Counted from the stretch's first letter, positions 35,237 to 43,713 are shown. The stretch: 64,000 bases of DNA from Streptomyces angustmyceticus (GCF_019933235.1 NZ_CP082945.1:7353501-7417500), one strand, 5' to 3'. The notes: generated by a model not told the origin, from the letters alone. Made by a program: numbers and translations.

Positions 35237-36196
35237 GTGACCGTCGAAGCAACCACCGAGCGGGTGCTGCGGCTGCTGGCACTGCTGCAGCGCCGGCCGT
35301 CCTGGACCGCCGCCGAACTCGCCGCCGAGCTGGACGTCACCGACCGCTCGGTGCGCCGCGACGTCGAGCGGCTGCGCGCGGTCGGCTACCCCGTCCACGC
35401 GACGGCGGGCGTCGGCGGCGGCTACCAGCTCGGCGCCGGCACCCGGCTGCCGCCGCTGCTCCTCGACGACGAGGAGGCGATCGCGACCGCGGTGTCGCTG
35501 CGGCTGGCGTCCGGCGGCACGGTGGCAGGGACGGGCGAGGCGGCACTGCGCGCGCTCGCCAAGCTCGACCAGGTGATGCCGCCCCGGCTGCGCGCCGAGG
35601 TGCGGGCGGTGCACGCCGCCACCGAGACCCTCGTCGACCCCGGCGTCGAGATCGACGCGGAGCTGCTGGTGACGCTCGCGCGGGCCTGCCGTGACGCCGT
35701 GCGGGTGCGGTTCCGCTACACCGCCCGCGACGGCGCGGAGCGCGAGCGCACCGTCGAGCCGGTGCGGATGGTCGCCACCGACCGCCGCTGGTACCTGATG
35801 GCCCGGGACGTCGACCGCGACGACTGGCGCACCTTCCGGCTGGACCGGATGCGCGAGGTGGTGGCGACGACCTGGCGCTTCCGCCCGAGGGAGCACCCGG
35901 ACCCGGTTGCCTACGTGCAGCGGTCGGTGACCGAGGCGCCGTACCGGTATCTCGCCCGGGTGCGGCTGCACGCACGCCCCGACCAGGTGCGGGAACTGGT
36001 GCCGCCCCAGGTGGGACGCGTCGAGGAAGCGCGCGACGGATGGTGCGTGCTCATCGCGGGCGGGAACGACCTGGACTGGCTCGCCGTGCACGTGGCCCGG
36101 CTGGGCTTCGAGGCGGAGGTGCTGGAGCCGCCGGAGCTGCGGGAGGCCGCCGCCCGGCTCGCCCGCCGCGTCGCGGCGATGGCCGGTGAGGACTGA
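35237..36196 (+). CDS. Helix-turn-helix WYL-domain transcriptional regulator
   Basis: Regulator of 319 residues, GTG 35237. The N-terminal DeoR/HTH_11-type winged helix (TAAELAAELDVTDRSVRRDVERL, VGYPVHATAGVGGGYQLG) is followed by the WYL domain (about 140-225, VRFRYTARDGAERER, RRWYLMARDVDRDDWRTFRLDR) and a C-terminal extension. WYL domains bind nucleic acid or small ligands. The 60-base divergent promoter region with the DinB gene suggests local control. Confidence 0.9.
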   Translation: MTVEATTERVLRLLALLQRRPSWTAAELAAELDVTDRSVRRDVERLRAVGYPVHATAGVGGGYQLGAGTRLPPLLLDDEEAIATAVSLRLASGGTVAGTGEAALRALAKLDQVMPPRLRAEVRAVHAATETLVDPGVEIDAELLVTLARACRDAVRVRFRYTARDGAERERTVEPVRMVATDRRWYLMARDVDRDDWRTFRLDRMREVVATTWRFRPREHPDPVAYVQRSVTEAPYRYLARVRLHARPDQVRELVPPQVGRVEEARDGWCVLIAGGNDLDWLAVHVARLGFEAEVLEPPELREAAARLARRVAAMAGED

Positions 36197-36333
36197 CGGC
36201 CGCGGTCGGTCCGCGCGCCGCATCCGTGGCCGTGGCACGGTCCGTCACCGGGCAGTAGGCCAACCGGACGTCGTGGGGACGAAGTTGCCCCGGCCGTCGG
36301 CGCCTCGTGGAGGAGGCGGAGGACGCTGCCTCG

Positions 36334-36603
36334 CTAGTCGGCGCGGGAGAGTCCCGCGATATGGGCGCGGTAGGCGGCGATCTCGGCGTCGGTGAGCGCA
36401 AGGCGGCCGGGGCCGGGCTGGTCGGCCGGCAGCGTGGTCGACTGGACCGCCGCCTGGTACATGGGGCCGGGCAGATTCAGCAGCAGCTGCCCCTGCTCGG
36501 CGGTCTCGATCACCAGCCAGGAGTCCGCGTTCTCGTCGTGGACATCGGTGACCCCGATGGTGCTGATGGCGGTAACGGTCAGAACCGGTGGGATATCGCT
36601 CAT
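36334..36603 (-). CDS. Small hypothetical protein
   Basis: Protein of 89 residues (MSDIPPVLTVTAISTIGVTD). The sequence is mainly beta in the first half (SWLVIETAEQGQLLLNL) and ends with a short helix. No family recognised. ATG 36603 has GGGAGG a few bases upstream. It is separated from the CsbD gene by a terminator. Confidence 0.65.
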   Translation of the reverse strand: MSDIPPVLTVTAISTIGVTDVHDENADSWLVIETAEQGQLLLNLPGPMYQAAVQSTTLPADQPGPGRLALTDAEIAAYRAHIAGLSRAD

Positions 36604-36690
36604 GCCACCTCCCTATCAGGCATGGCCTGCCTCGGCGAATCAGTACGCCCCGGCACCCGGCGGACGGGCGCCCGCGGGGAGACATGGGTC

Positions 36691-36720
36691 GGCGGGACCC
36701 CTTGTGTACGGGGTCCCGCC
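36691..36720 (-). terminator. Hairpin terminator after CsbD gene
   Basis: An 11-bp stem (36691-36701 with 36710-36720, left arm GGCGGGACCCC) and an 8-base loop, 32 bases beyond the csbD stop. Confidence 0.75.
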
Positions 36721-36752
36721 CACCTACGTCAGCCCATGTCAGAGGCCCGGAG

Positions 36753-36926
36753 TCAGTCCTTGAGAGCGTCCTTGCCCTTTTCCTTCGCGTCGCGCAGGTT
36801 CCCCTTCGACTCCCGCACCGCACCGTCCGCTTCGAGCCGCTCATTGCCGACCGCGTGGCCGACGCCCTTTTCGACCTTCCCGGTCGTCTGCTCGGCCTTG
36901 GCCTTCGCCTTCTCCGTGGCGCTCAT
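36753..36926 (-). CDS. CsbD-like small stress protein
   Basis: Protein of 57 residues, read directly: MSATEKAKAKAEQTTGKVEK, then GVGHAVGNERLEADGAVRES and KGNLRDAKEKGKDALKD. This is the CsbD pattern (KAKAxxxxGKVEKxxGxxxGNxxLEAxG). ATG 36926 has AAGGGA 9 bases upstream. CsbD proteins accumulate under sigma-B type stress and are highly soluble; the biochemical role is unknown. A sigma-B-like promoter is at 36959-36983. Confidence 0.9.
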   Translation of the reverse strand: MSATEKAKAKAEQTTGKVEKGVGHAVGNERLEADGAVRESKGNLRDAKEKGKDALKD

Positions 36927-36958
36927 GATCAGATCCCTTCGTCGGTGTCATCATTCCG

Positions 36959-36983
36959 GTGCCCGCACGATGCTCCGGGAAAC
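36959..36983 (-). promoter_or_regulatory. Sigma-B-like promoter of csbD
   Basis: On the minus strand GTTT (complement 36980-36983), 15 bases, GGGCAC (complement 36959-36964). The Streptomyces sigma-B consensus is GNNT-N14-16-GGGTAY; only one -10 base differs. It lies about 33 bases upstream of the csbD ATG. Confidence 0.5.
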
Positions 36984-37250
36984 GGGGAATCTTTCCGGAC
37001 GGGACCGGTTCGCGGAACGATCGAGAGGAGCCGCACCAAAGACGAGCCGCTGGGGCCAGGGCAGCGCACACACGGAATTCTCCTCTCCTTTCCGGTAGAC
37101 GTTTCCGTATTCGTGCCAGGTGTGCATCACGGGTTTCCTTCCGGGTATGCGACTTCGAAGTCGCCATCCCTCAGCGCTTTCTGATGGGGCATCATCGAAA
37201 ATGCGGAACGACCCGTGGCCGGCCTCTGCGAGACGCTTCCGGAAACGACG

Positions 37251-37288
37251 GAGCGGGTGCGGCAACAGACCTGTTGCCGCACCCGCTC
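37251..37288 (-). terminator. Strong hairpin terminator after the His-rich gene
   Basis: A perfect 17-bp stem (37251-37267 with 37272-37288, left arm GAGCGGGTGCGGCAACA) with a 4-base loop, 37 bases beyond the stop of the His-rich gene. Confidence 0.85.
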
Positions 37289-37324
37289 GGTGTCCTCTCG
37301 GGCCCGGTGCCGGGCCGCCGCGCT

Positions 37325-37687
37325 TTAGCGGTCGCCGTGCATCAGGGCGCCGCCGCCGGCGTGCACGCCGCCGAACGGGCGGTGGTGGTGCCTGTAGTGG
37401 TGGTGCAGGCACCTGTGGTGGTGACGTCCGTGCCAGCGGTGGTCGTGGTCACGGTCCCCACGCCGGAACCGGCAGTGGTCGTGGTCACGGTCCCCACGCC
37501 GGAACCGGTCGTGGTCGTGGTCACGGTCCCCACGCCGGAACCGGTCGTGGTCGTCGCCGTGGTGTGCCGAGGTGGCGCTGACCGTGGCGCTGTCCCCGGC
37601 CGCGGGCAGGGCCGTCGCGGTGGGCGCGCCCACCGCGAGGACCGCGGTCAGGACGGCTGAGGCGAACAGGGTGCGGGCAGTGCGCAT
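37325..37687 (-). CDS. Secreted His/Arg/Asp-rich repeat protein
   Basis: Exported protein of 120 residues. ATG 37687 is preferred because AAGGA lies 8 bases upstream; an ATG two codons earlier is too close. Signal peptide RTARTLFASAVLTAVLAVGAP, then three 12-residue repeats of the form RFRRGDRDHDHD, then a His cluster (WHGRHHHRCLHHHYRHHHR). The density of His with Asp suggests metal binding, possibly Zn, Ni or Cu. No known family. A strong terminator follows. Confidence 0.7.
   Translation of the reverse strand: MRTARTLFASAVLTAVLAVGAPTATALPAAGDSATVSATSAHHGDDHDRFRRGDRDHDHDRFRRGDRDHDHCRFRRGDRDHDHRWHGRHHHRCLHHHYRHHHRPFGGVHAGGGALMHGDR
37439..37546. repeat. Three tandem copies of a 36-bp unit inside the His-rich gene
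   Basis: Copies start at 37439, 37475 and 37511 and are nearly identical over 36 bases; a fourth partial copy begins at 37547. They encode the 12-residue RFRRGDRDHDHD-type repeats. Because 36 is a multiple of three, copy number can change without a frameshift. Confidence 0.85.
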
Positions 37688-38139
37688 GGGCATGTTCCTT
37701 TCGGCCTACTGCGAAGGCGGCACAGTGCCGGCCTTCTGATCGCAGTAGCGACATATGACCCGCCGTCAGCTGTCTTGTCACGGCGCATCACGTGACAGCG
37801 CCGCAAAGATGCGCTTTATGGGTGGCGCCGGCGAAGGGCCGGAGGCGCCGTGCGCCCGGTCCTCCGGATGTGCCGCGGCGCGGCGTCCGGCGGTGTCCCC
37901 ATGGACCGGTGGACCGGGCGGAGGAGCGCGGACCCGGCAGGGCCGGGAGGGGGCTGCCGTCCTGCTCCCGGCGGGGCCTCAGGGGTGCCGTCCATGGGCG
38001 CGAGAGCCCGCGCGAGCACAATTCGCCGACGCTCCGGAGCACCTTCTCCGAGCGAATGCCAATACTCGAAGCTGTGCATTCTCCTGCTCTTCAAAGCTTC
38101 AATTTTTCCCCAAATTTGCGAGGCGAAAGGGTGGTCGCA

Positions 38140-38232
38140 TGAGTAATGGGCCGATTGCATCCCGCTACCGGATCGGCCTGTGGTGCCGCTCGTCGGCGCG
38201 TCCCGCCGGAATGTCCACAGCGCTGCACTGAC
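38140..38232 (+). CDS. Possible 30-residue leader peptide upstream of the permease
   Basis: Small ORF MSNGPIASRYRIGLWCRSSA plus 10 residues, with AAAGGGTGG 5 bases before the ATG. The segment RYRIGLWCRSSA resembles the RRHIDLxRVSSA core of short actinobacterial leader peptides linked to amino-acid or sulfur genes, but only partly. It ends 119 bases before the amino-acid permease start. It could be an attenuation leader or chance. Confidence 0.35.
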
Positions 38233-38245
38233 ATTTTCGGTATGC

Positions 38246-38260
38246 ATTCCTTCAAGGAAT
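38246..38260 (+). repeat. Perfect inverted repeat ATTCCTT-C-AAGGAAT
   Basis: Seven-base arms around a single base, between the small ORF and the permease. Too tight for an RNA hairpin loop, so a DNA operator is more likely. Confidence 0.45.
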
Positions 38261-38351
38261 ATAACTATTCAGCCAATGGCTCTGGGCAGGGCCGCGAATG
38301 CTCCCTACTCTGAGGCAAATTTTCAGCCAGCCCTGTCCTGAAAGGCCTCCT

Positions 38352-39989
38352 ATGGCAAGCGTTGACGAGATCGCTCCCGAGAGGGCACGCTCCTCCGGTT
38401 CCCTCCGCAGGGACGTGGGGCTGATCGGTCTGATGTGGGCGTCGGTGGGCTCCATCATCGGATCCGGGTGGCTCTACGGTGCCCAGAAGGCCGTGGTCGT
38501 GGCGGGGCCGGCCGCGCTGATCTCCTGGATCATCGGCGCGGTCGCCGTGGTGCTGCTGGCGCTGGTGCACGCCGAGCTCGGCGGCCTGTTCCCGGTGGCC
38601 GGCGGCACGGCACGCTATCCGCACTACGCCTTCGGCGGCCTGGCCGGCATGTCGTTCGGCTGGTTCTCCTGGCTCCAGGCCGCGACGGTGGCCCCGATCG
38701 AGGTCGAGGCCATGATCGGTTACGCCGGTCACTGGTCGTGGGCCCAGGGCTTCCAGCACGCCAACGGGACCCTCACGACGAGCGGCTTCCTCGTCGCGGT
38801 CGTCCTCATGGCCGTCTTCGTCGCGGTGAACTTCCTAGGCGTGAAGGTGCTGGCCCACACGAACAGCGCGGCGACCTGGTGGAAGATCGCCGTGCCCCTC
38901 GGCGCGATCTTCATCATCGCGGCGGTCAACTTCCAGCCGCACAACTTCACCTCGCACGGCTTCGCCCCCTTCGGCGCCAAGGGCGTGCTCAGCGCCATCA
39001 GCACCAGCGGCATCATCTTCGCGCTGCTCGGCTTCGAGCAGGCCATCCAGCTCGCCGGCGAGAGCCGCAACCCCAAGCGCGACCTGCCGCGCGCCACGAT
39101 CGGTTCGGTCGTGATCGGCGCGGTGATCTACATCCTGCTCCAGGTCGTCTACATCGGCGCGCTGCCGCTGGCGTCCTTCGCGCACGGGTGGGCCAAGCTG
39201 GACTACGCGGGCATCAGCGGCCCGTGGGCCGGCCTGGCCACCGTGGTGGGCCTCGGCTGGCTGGGCTGGGTCCTGTACGCGGACGCGATCATCTCGCCCG
39301 GCGGCACCGGCCTGATCTACACCACCTCCACCTCGCGCATCTCCTACGGCCTCAGCAAGAACGGCTACGCGCCCCGGCTGTTCGAGAAGACCGACGGCCG
39401 CGGTGTCCCGTGGTTCGGCCTGATCATCTCGTTCGTGACCGGAGTGATCTGCTTCCTGCCCTTCCCGAGCTGGCAGGAGCTGGTCTCCTTCATCACCTCG
39501 GCGAGCGTGCTGATGTACGCGGGCGCGCCGCTGGCGTTCGGCGTCTTCCGCAACCGCCTGCCGCACCACGAGCGCCCCTACCGCCTGCCCGGCGGCGGTG
39601 TGATCTCGCCGGTGTCCTTCGTCGTCGCGAGCCTGATCATCTACTGGGCCGGCTGGGACACCCTCCAGCGGCTGGGCTGGGCGATCGTCATCGGGTACGT
39701 GCTGCTCGGCAGCTACGCCTGGTACGCGACCAAGAAGCGGCTGCCGAACGCCCCGCGACTGGACTGGAAGGCCGCGCAGTGGCTTCCGGCGTACCTGATC
39801 GGCATGGGCCTCATCGCCTGGCAGGGCGGCTTCGGCGGCCAGGACCACCTCCCGCTGTGGTGGGACATGGCGCTCATCACGGCGTTCTCCCTGGGCATCT
39901 ACTACTGGGCCCGCGCCACAGCCGTCCCGGCCGAGGCGATCGAGCAGAACATCGAGGAGGTCACGGTCGTGGACGAGGGCGGCCACTGA
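38352..39989 (+). CDS. Amino acid permease (APC superfamily)
   Basis: Inner-membrane transporter of 545 residues with about 12-14 helices, importing or exchanging an amino acid. ATG 38352 has AAAGG 6 bases upstream. The APC signature is near the N-terminus: VGLIGLMWASVGSIIGSGWL, with the unwound GSxxGSGWL helix 1, and EVEAMIGYAGHWSW, SGIIFALLGFEQAIQLAGE, NPKRDLPRA. Helix 8 region TGLIYTTSTSRISYGLSKNG is typical of the AspT/glutamate-type or YfnA-like members. Substrate cannot be assigned. A terminator follows. Confidence 0.93.
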   Translation: MASVDEIAPERARSSGSLRRDVGLIGLMWASVGSIIGSGWLYGAQKAVVVAGPAALISWIIGAVAVVLLALVHAELGGLFPVAGGTARYPHYAFGGLAGMSFGWFSWLQAATVAPIEVEAMIGYAGHWSWAQGFQHANGTLTTSGFLVAVVLMAVFVAVNFLGVKVLAHTNSAATWWKIAVPLGAIFIIAAVNFQPHNFTSHGFAPFGAKGVLSAISTSGIIFALLGFEQAIQLAGESRNPKRDLPRATIGSVVIGAVIYILLQVVYIGALPLASFAHGWAKLDYAGISGPWAGLATVVGLGWLGWVLYADAIISPGGTGLIYTTSTSRISYGLSKNGYAPRLFEKTDGRGVPWFGLIISFVTGVICFLPFPSWQELVSFITSASVLMYAGAPLAFGVFRNRLPHHERPYRLPGGGVISPVSFVVASLIIYWAGWDTLQRLGWAIVIGYVLLGSYAWYATKKRLPNAPRLDWKAAQWLPAYLIGMGLIAWQGGFGGQDHLPLWWDMALITAFSLGIYYWARATAVPAEAIEQNIEEVTVVDEGGH

Positions 39990-40009
39990 CCACACTCCGA
40001 CCCGACACC

Positions 40010-40047
40010 CCGAGGGGCCCCGCCGGACAACCGGCCGGGCCCCTCGG
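40010..40047 (+). terminator. Hairpin terminator after the permease
   Basis: An outer 11-bp stem (40010-40020 with 40037-40047, CCGAGGGGCCC) with an inner 4-bp stem and CTGTTT after it, 21 bases past the permease stop. Confidence 0.75.
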
Positions 40048-40114
40048 CTGTTTCGCCGGCCTGCGCCGACACCGCGAAGCAGGCGGAGGAGCGGCGACGA
40101 ACAAACGACGGACC

Positions 40115-40612
40115 CTAGAGAAGGTCGAGCGCCGCGCGTACGGCGGTGTTCAGGTCGGCGCCCGGCAGGTCGAGGTGCAGCGCGGAATCGAGGACGTACA
40201 GGGGCTGCGACCGCCAGCCGCGGGTGTGCAGCCGGATGCCGTGGCGGGCGGTGTGACGGTGCAGGGCGCACAGGAAGTGCAGGCCCGTCACGTCCATGAA
40301 CGACACCTTCTGCACGTCCAGGACCACGCTGGACAGCGTCGTGGGCAGCGCGGCGAGGACGCCGTCGCACACGGGCTCGCAGGCGCGGTCGATCTCGCCG
40401 CAGGCCATGAGCAGGACGGTGTCGTCCAGATACTGGGTGCTGATGGTGAAAGGAATAACGCCCTCAAGGAGTTGGAGTGGCAGCCACCAGCAGCCACAAC
40501 GCTGCGGATACACGGCGGGCGCCGTGTGTGGTTCGGAGTTCGCGGGCCACGGCGGCAGGATCCGCGGGGGATCGCGTCCGCCGCTCCGGGGCGCGGGGTG
40601 AGCGAAGCTCAC
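40115..40612 (-). CDS. STAS-domain (anti-anti-sigma-like) protein
   Basis: STAS-fold protein with FTISTQYLDDTVLLMACGEIDRA, then SVVLDVQKVSFMDVTGLHFLC, the phosphorylatable position being the Thr/Ser region of FMDVTGLHFL (usually DSSGL). It likely partners an anti-sigma kinase. The N-terminal boundary is unclear: the frame opens at GTG 40612, another GTG is at 40513, and homology begins near 40455 with no ATG/GTG. The first 50 residues may not be real. Confidence 0.75.
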   Translation of the reverse strand: MSFAHPAPRSGGRDPPRILPPWPANSEPHTAPAVYPQRCGCWWLPLQLLEGVIPFTISTQYLDDTVLLMACGEIDRACEPVCDGVLAALPTTLSSVVLDVQKVSFMDVTGLHFLCALHRHTARHGIRLHTRGWRSQPLYVLDSALHLDLPGADLNTAVRAALDLL

Positions 40613-42323
40613 GAGCCGAACCAGGCTGTTCCGTCACTTCACTCTCCCACATCGCGCCGCCCCTTCGGAACAACGCCGATGCACGACACCGGCGTCCGAC
40701 CCGTGCTGACGGTGCGTCATTTCCTCTGGATGGTCGGTTGCCCGGAGGGACGGCGAACCGGTCGGCCGGGCGGAGAGCCGTGTTCCCCGCCGGGGCATAT
40801 TCCACGCTTCCTCGGGCCAAGTGCTTGCTCCTCGGCAACAAATAGGCCACCTCATTCTGCGTAACCGACCCGCGGAGCAGTTACTGGAGCGTTCGCATCG
40901 AACGCAAGGCATGGAAACCAGCCAATTAACCGGACGGCGAAAGCAAGCCACGGAGCGAGGGGCCGCCCTGGCCGACCAACGACCATGGGTGCAGGCCGCG
41001 ATGGCTCATCGGCGCCGTGGCAACGGGCCTGGCCTGCCCGGCTTCTGTGCAGGCGGGTGCGCCGGCGAGCGCTGTCCGGCGTGCCGCGGGGTCCGTGGAC
41101 CTGGGCCGGATCTGCTCTGAGGGGTTGCTCCGCTCGCAGTGGTTTGCCAAGGTCTGGCACTTGTCGCCGAGCGGCGATGGCATCATCGTGCGGCGGTGTT
41201 AGCGGAACCCCTCGGAGTGACCTGCCGTTCTCGGGGGAAACGCTCAATACCTGCTTCTCCGCACCGGCTCGAACGGACAGTCGAAAGTCTTTTGCCTCAC
41301 CAGTAACAGGGGTCGCTTGCGACCTGCTGGCGGGCCAAGGCAAATGGGTATAAAAATCACTCTCAGTCAAACCGCAGGGGGTTGCTATTGTATGACTGGG
41401 AGTGAAGACTGTCGGTCAAGCTGAGCTGGCGTGAAAGCGCTCGGGGACGTGGATCGCTGACAACATCAAAAGGTACCTGCCGGTAGTGTTTACGCTTCTC
41501 TCGTTCTCTTTTCGGGCGCCGGTGGCTCGTGTTCGGATCGCCCACCATCCGCTTGCGCGGGGATGCCTGGCACGTGTCCTGTGTGAGGGGCTTTCAGTGG
41601 GGGATGTGTGGTAACGAGATGGTCGACGGTGGCCTCGCCGCCGTATGCCGGGGCAATGGTGAATGGCCGGCGCGGGGTTTCGCGGGCTGGTTCATCGCGC
41701 TGTGAGGCGAGCCCGACGGCATGTTCTCGATTGCCTGTTTCGTGGGGTGGGAGGGGGCTCGGTATGTGGAATGGCATGGCCGGCTCCGGCCGGAAGGTGA
41801 CGGCAGTCTGTCCGCGTTGGCGTTCCGTCCGACCGCCTACGCTGCTTTATTGCTGCTGTCGCCGGTGAGCGAACCCGCGGCACTGCCCAGGCGCTGTCGA
41901 CGCTGATCAGCGAGCAGCGAGGGCGGTTCCGTCGTGCCCACGACTGCAGGAAACCCGCATTCAGGGCCCTTGGGGGCGAGATGTCGCGGGAACCTGTGCT
42001 TGACCATATCGGCATGCTTCAACCGGTGTTCGGGTGCGCGCCTCTTTTCTGTGCGTTCATGTCGCCGGGCGGTCCCGGATGCCGTTTTCGGGATATCGCG
42101 ACATCAACGTAAAGACCGTGCGCCGGAACCCGGCTCCGGCCATTCGCGCGCCGGTCGTGCAAAATTAATCCGAAGGCAGTCAAGAGCATGAAACGGCTGT
42201 GATAGTAAGCCTGTTGCGTCACACGGCGATCCGTCATTTCGAGGGGTGGGACCGCCGAACAGTCCAGCGCATAACCGCCGGGGAGCAACGAAGCTTCCCG
42301 GACCCGCACTTCAGGGAGTACCG
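40613..42323. other. 1.7-kb region without a convincing intact gene
   Basis: ORFs here are short, overlapping and lack ribosome sites. Composition is less GC-rich than the flanks and third-position bias is weak except at 41017-41202. It may contain decayed genes or the regulatory edge of the NRPS cluster. Just before the P450, a TGATAG box near 42203 may belong to the cluster promoter. Confidence 0.5.
41017..41202 (+). pseudogene. Possible remnant of a small secreted protein gene
   Basis: A frame of 61 codons with high GC third positions reads VATGLACPASVQAGAPASA, then RICSEGLLRSQWFAKVWHLS and ends GIIVRRC. The first part looks like the end of a signal peptide. Upstream in the same frame RPRWLIGAVATG extends it, but no start codon is available before a stop at 40927. 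A gene that lost its start by a small indel would look like this. It could also be chance. Confidence 0.3.
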
Positions 42324-43532
42324 GTGACCAGCAACGAACTGACAGAGGCACCTTTCGTCTTCGACGATCTGGTCGACCGCTGGAGTTCCTTGAGCGAGGC
42401 CGATCCCGTACGCCGTGACGAGGGGCAGAACCTCTGGCAGGTTCTGGACCACCGCGGTGTGGCCGCGGTGCTCGCCGACCCGGCGACCTACTCCTCGGAC
42501 TTCTCCGGACTCACCCCCACCCAGCCGGACTTCGAGACCTTCCGCCAGGGCAACTTCGTCGGCATGGACCCGCCGGAGCACCGCAAGCTGCGCACCCTCG
42601 TCAGCCAGGCGTTCACCCCGCGCGTCGTCTCCGGACTCGAACCGAGGATCCACGCCCTCACGGCCGAACTCCTCGACGCCGTCGGGGACCGGGACCGCTT
42701 CGACGTGGTGGACGCGCTGGCCTACCCGCTGCCGATCCTCGTGATAGCCGAGCTGCTCGGTGTGCCGGCCAGTGACCGCGGGCTGTTCCAGGAGTGGGCG
42801 GCGACGCTCTTCGGCGGGGACGAGATCGGCGAATCGCTCGACATGAGCGACATCGAGCGCGCGCTGGACTCCATAGCGCCCACCGTCCGCGAGATGAACG
42901 GCTACATCCTCGAGCACATACGCCACCACCGGAAGAACCCCGGCGACGGCCTGACCAGCAGGCTGGTGCAGGCCGAAGTGGACGGGGTACGCCTGGCGGA
43001 CCAGGAGATCGTGGGCTTCGTGGCCCTGCTGCTGGTCGCCGGGCACATCACCACCACCGCCCTGCTGGGCAACGCCGTGCTCTGTTTCGACCAGCACCCC
43101 GATGCCGCGGCGCAGGTGCGCGCGGATCCCGGCCGGCTGCCGGACGCCATCGAGGAAGTGCTGCGGTGGCTCCCGCCCTTCCCGGAACTGGGGCGCCGTA
43201 CCACCCGTGAGGTCGAACTCGGCGGCCGTACCATCCCCGCGGACGCCATCCTGATGGCCAACCTGGCCGCCGCCAACCGCGACCCCGCGCGGTTCACCGA
43301 TCCCGGCGCCTTCCACGTGACGCGCGACCCCAACCCGCATCTGACCTTCGGCCACGGCATCCACTTCTGCTTCGGTGCGCCCCTGGCCAGGATGGAAGCG
43401 CGCATCGCGCTGCGCCAACTGCTGGACCGCTTCTCCTGCATCACCATCCCGAGCCGCCGTGAGGTCGAGTTCCAGAACCCGGCCGTCATCGTCAGCGCGC
43501 GACGTCTGCCGCTGGAGGTGCGGAGGTCCTAG
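42324..43532 (+). CDS. Cytochrome P450 of the NRPS cluster
   Basis: Soluble bacterial P450 of 402 residues, GTG 42324 with GGGAG 6 bases upstream. Motifs: I-helix LLLVAGHITTTALLGN, ExxR in AIEEVLRWLP, and heme loop FGHGIHFCFGAPLARMEAR with the Cys ligand. In the I-helix the acidic residue normally before the Thr (AGxD/ET) is Ile, as in some P450s of natural-product clusters. This often goes with altered oxygen activation or carrier-bound substrates. Position directly upstream of the thioesterase and NRPS suggests hydroxylation or coupling of the peptide. Confidence 0.92.
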   Translation: MTSNELTEAPFVFDDLVDRWSSLSEADPVRRDEGQNLWQVLDHRGVAAVLADPATYSSDFSGLTPTQPDFETFRQGNFVGMDPPEHRKLRTLVSQAFTPRVVSGLEPRIHALTAELLDAVGDRDRFDVVDALAYPLPILVIAELLGVPASDRGLFQEWAATLFGGDEIGESLDMSDIERALDSIAPTVREMNGYILEHIRHHRKNPGDGLTSRLVQAEVDGVRLADQEIVGFVALLLVAGHITTTALLGNAVLCFDQHPDAAAQVRADPGRLPDAIEEVLRWLPPFPELGRRTTREVELGGRTIPADAILMANLAAANRDPARFTDPGAFHVTRDPNPHLTFGHGIHFCFGAPLARMEARIALRQLLDRFSCITIPSRREVEFQNPAVIVSARRLPLEVRRS

Positions 43533-43713
43533 CGACGTTCGCCCAGCAGAGCGGGACCGGCGCCAAGGGCCGGGCCCGCGCGAGGAGATCGGTTGCCGAG
43601 TGCTCTCGGCGATCAGGCCCAGGGGCTGGTCCGCCCACGCCGTGAGTGGAGTACCGCCACGGCAGTCAGGCGCGTCATTCCCATGAGTTCCGAGTTCCGG
43701 GAGTTCCTTTCTC

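Larger units (their letters stand above)
36927..37324. other. Intergenic region with CsbD promoter and terminator
   Basis: No gene is supported; short minus-strand ORFs lack ribosome sites. It contains the sigma-B-like promoter at 36959-36983 and the strong hairpin at 37251-37288. The part 37030-37200 is A/T-richer than average. Confidence 0.5.
37688..38351. other. Intergenic region upstream of the permease, with possible leader ORF
   Basis: Between the His-rich gene and the permease. The left part shows no feature. From about 38040 the sequence becomes clearly A/T-richer. It contains a small ORF with a ribosome site (38140-38232) and a short palindrome (38246-38260) before the permease, the layout of a regulated leader. 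Confidence 0.5.

Noticed and set aside
36841..37167. Minus-strand 108-codon ORF beside csbD
   Set aside because: It overlaps csbD out of frame, has no ribosome site and no family features.
37381..37660. Plus-strand frame with Val/Thr/Pro repeats (VTVPTPEP) at the 36-bp repeats
   Set aside because: It is the antisense reading of the His-rich gene, which has a signal peptide, ribosome site and terminator on the minus strand.
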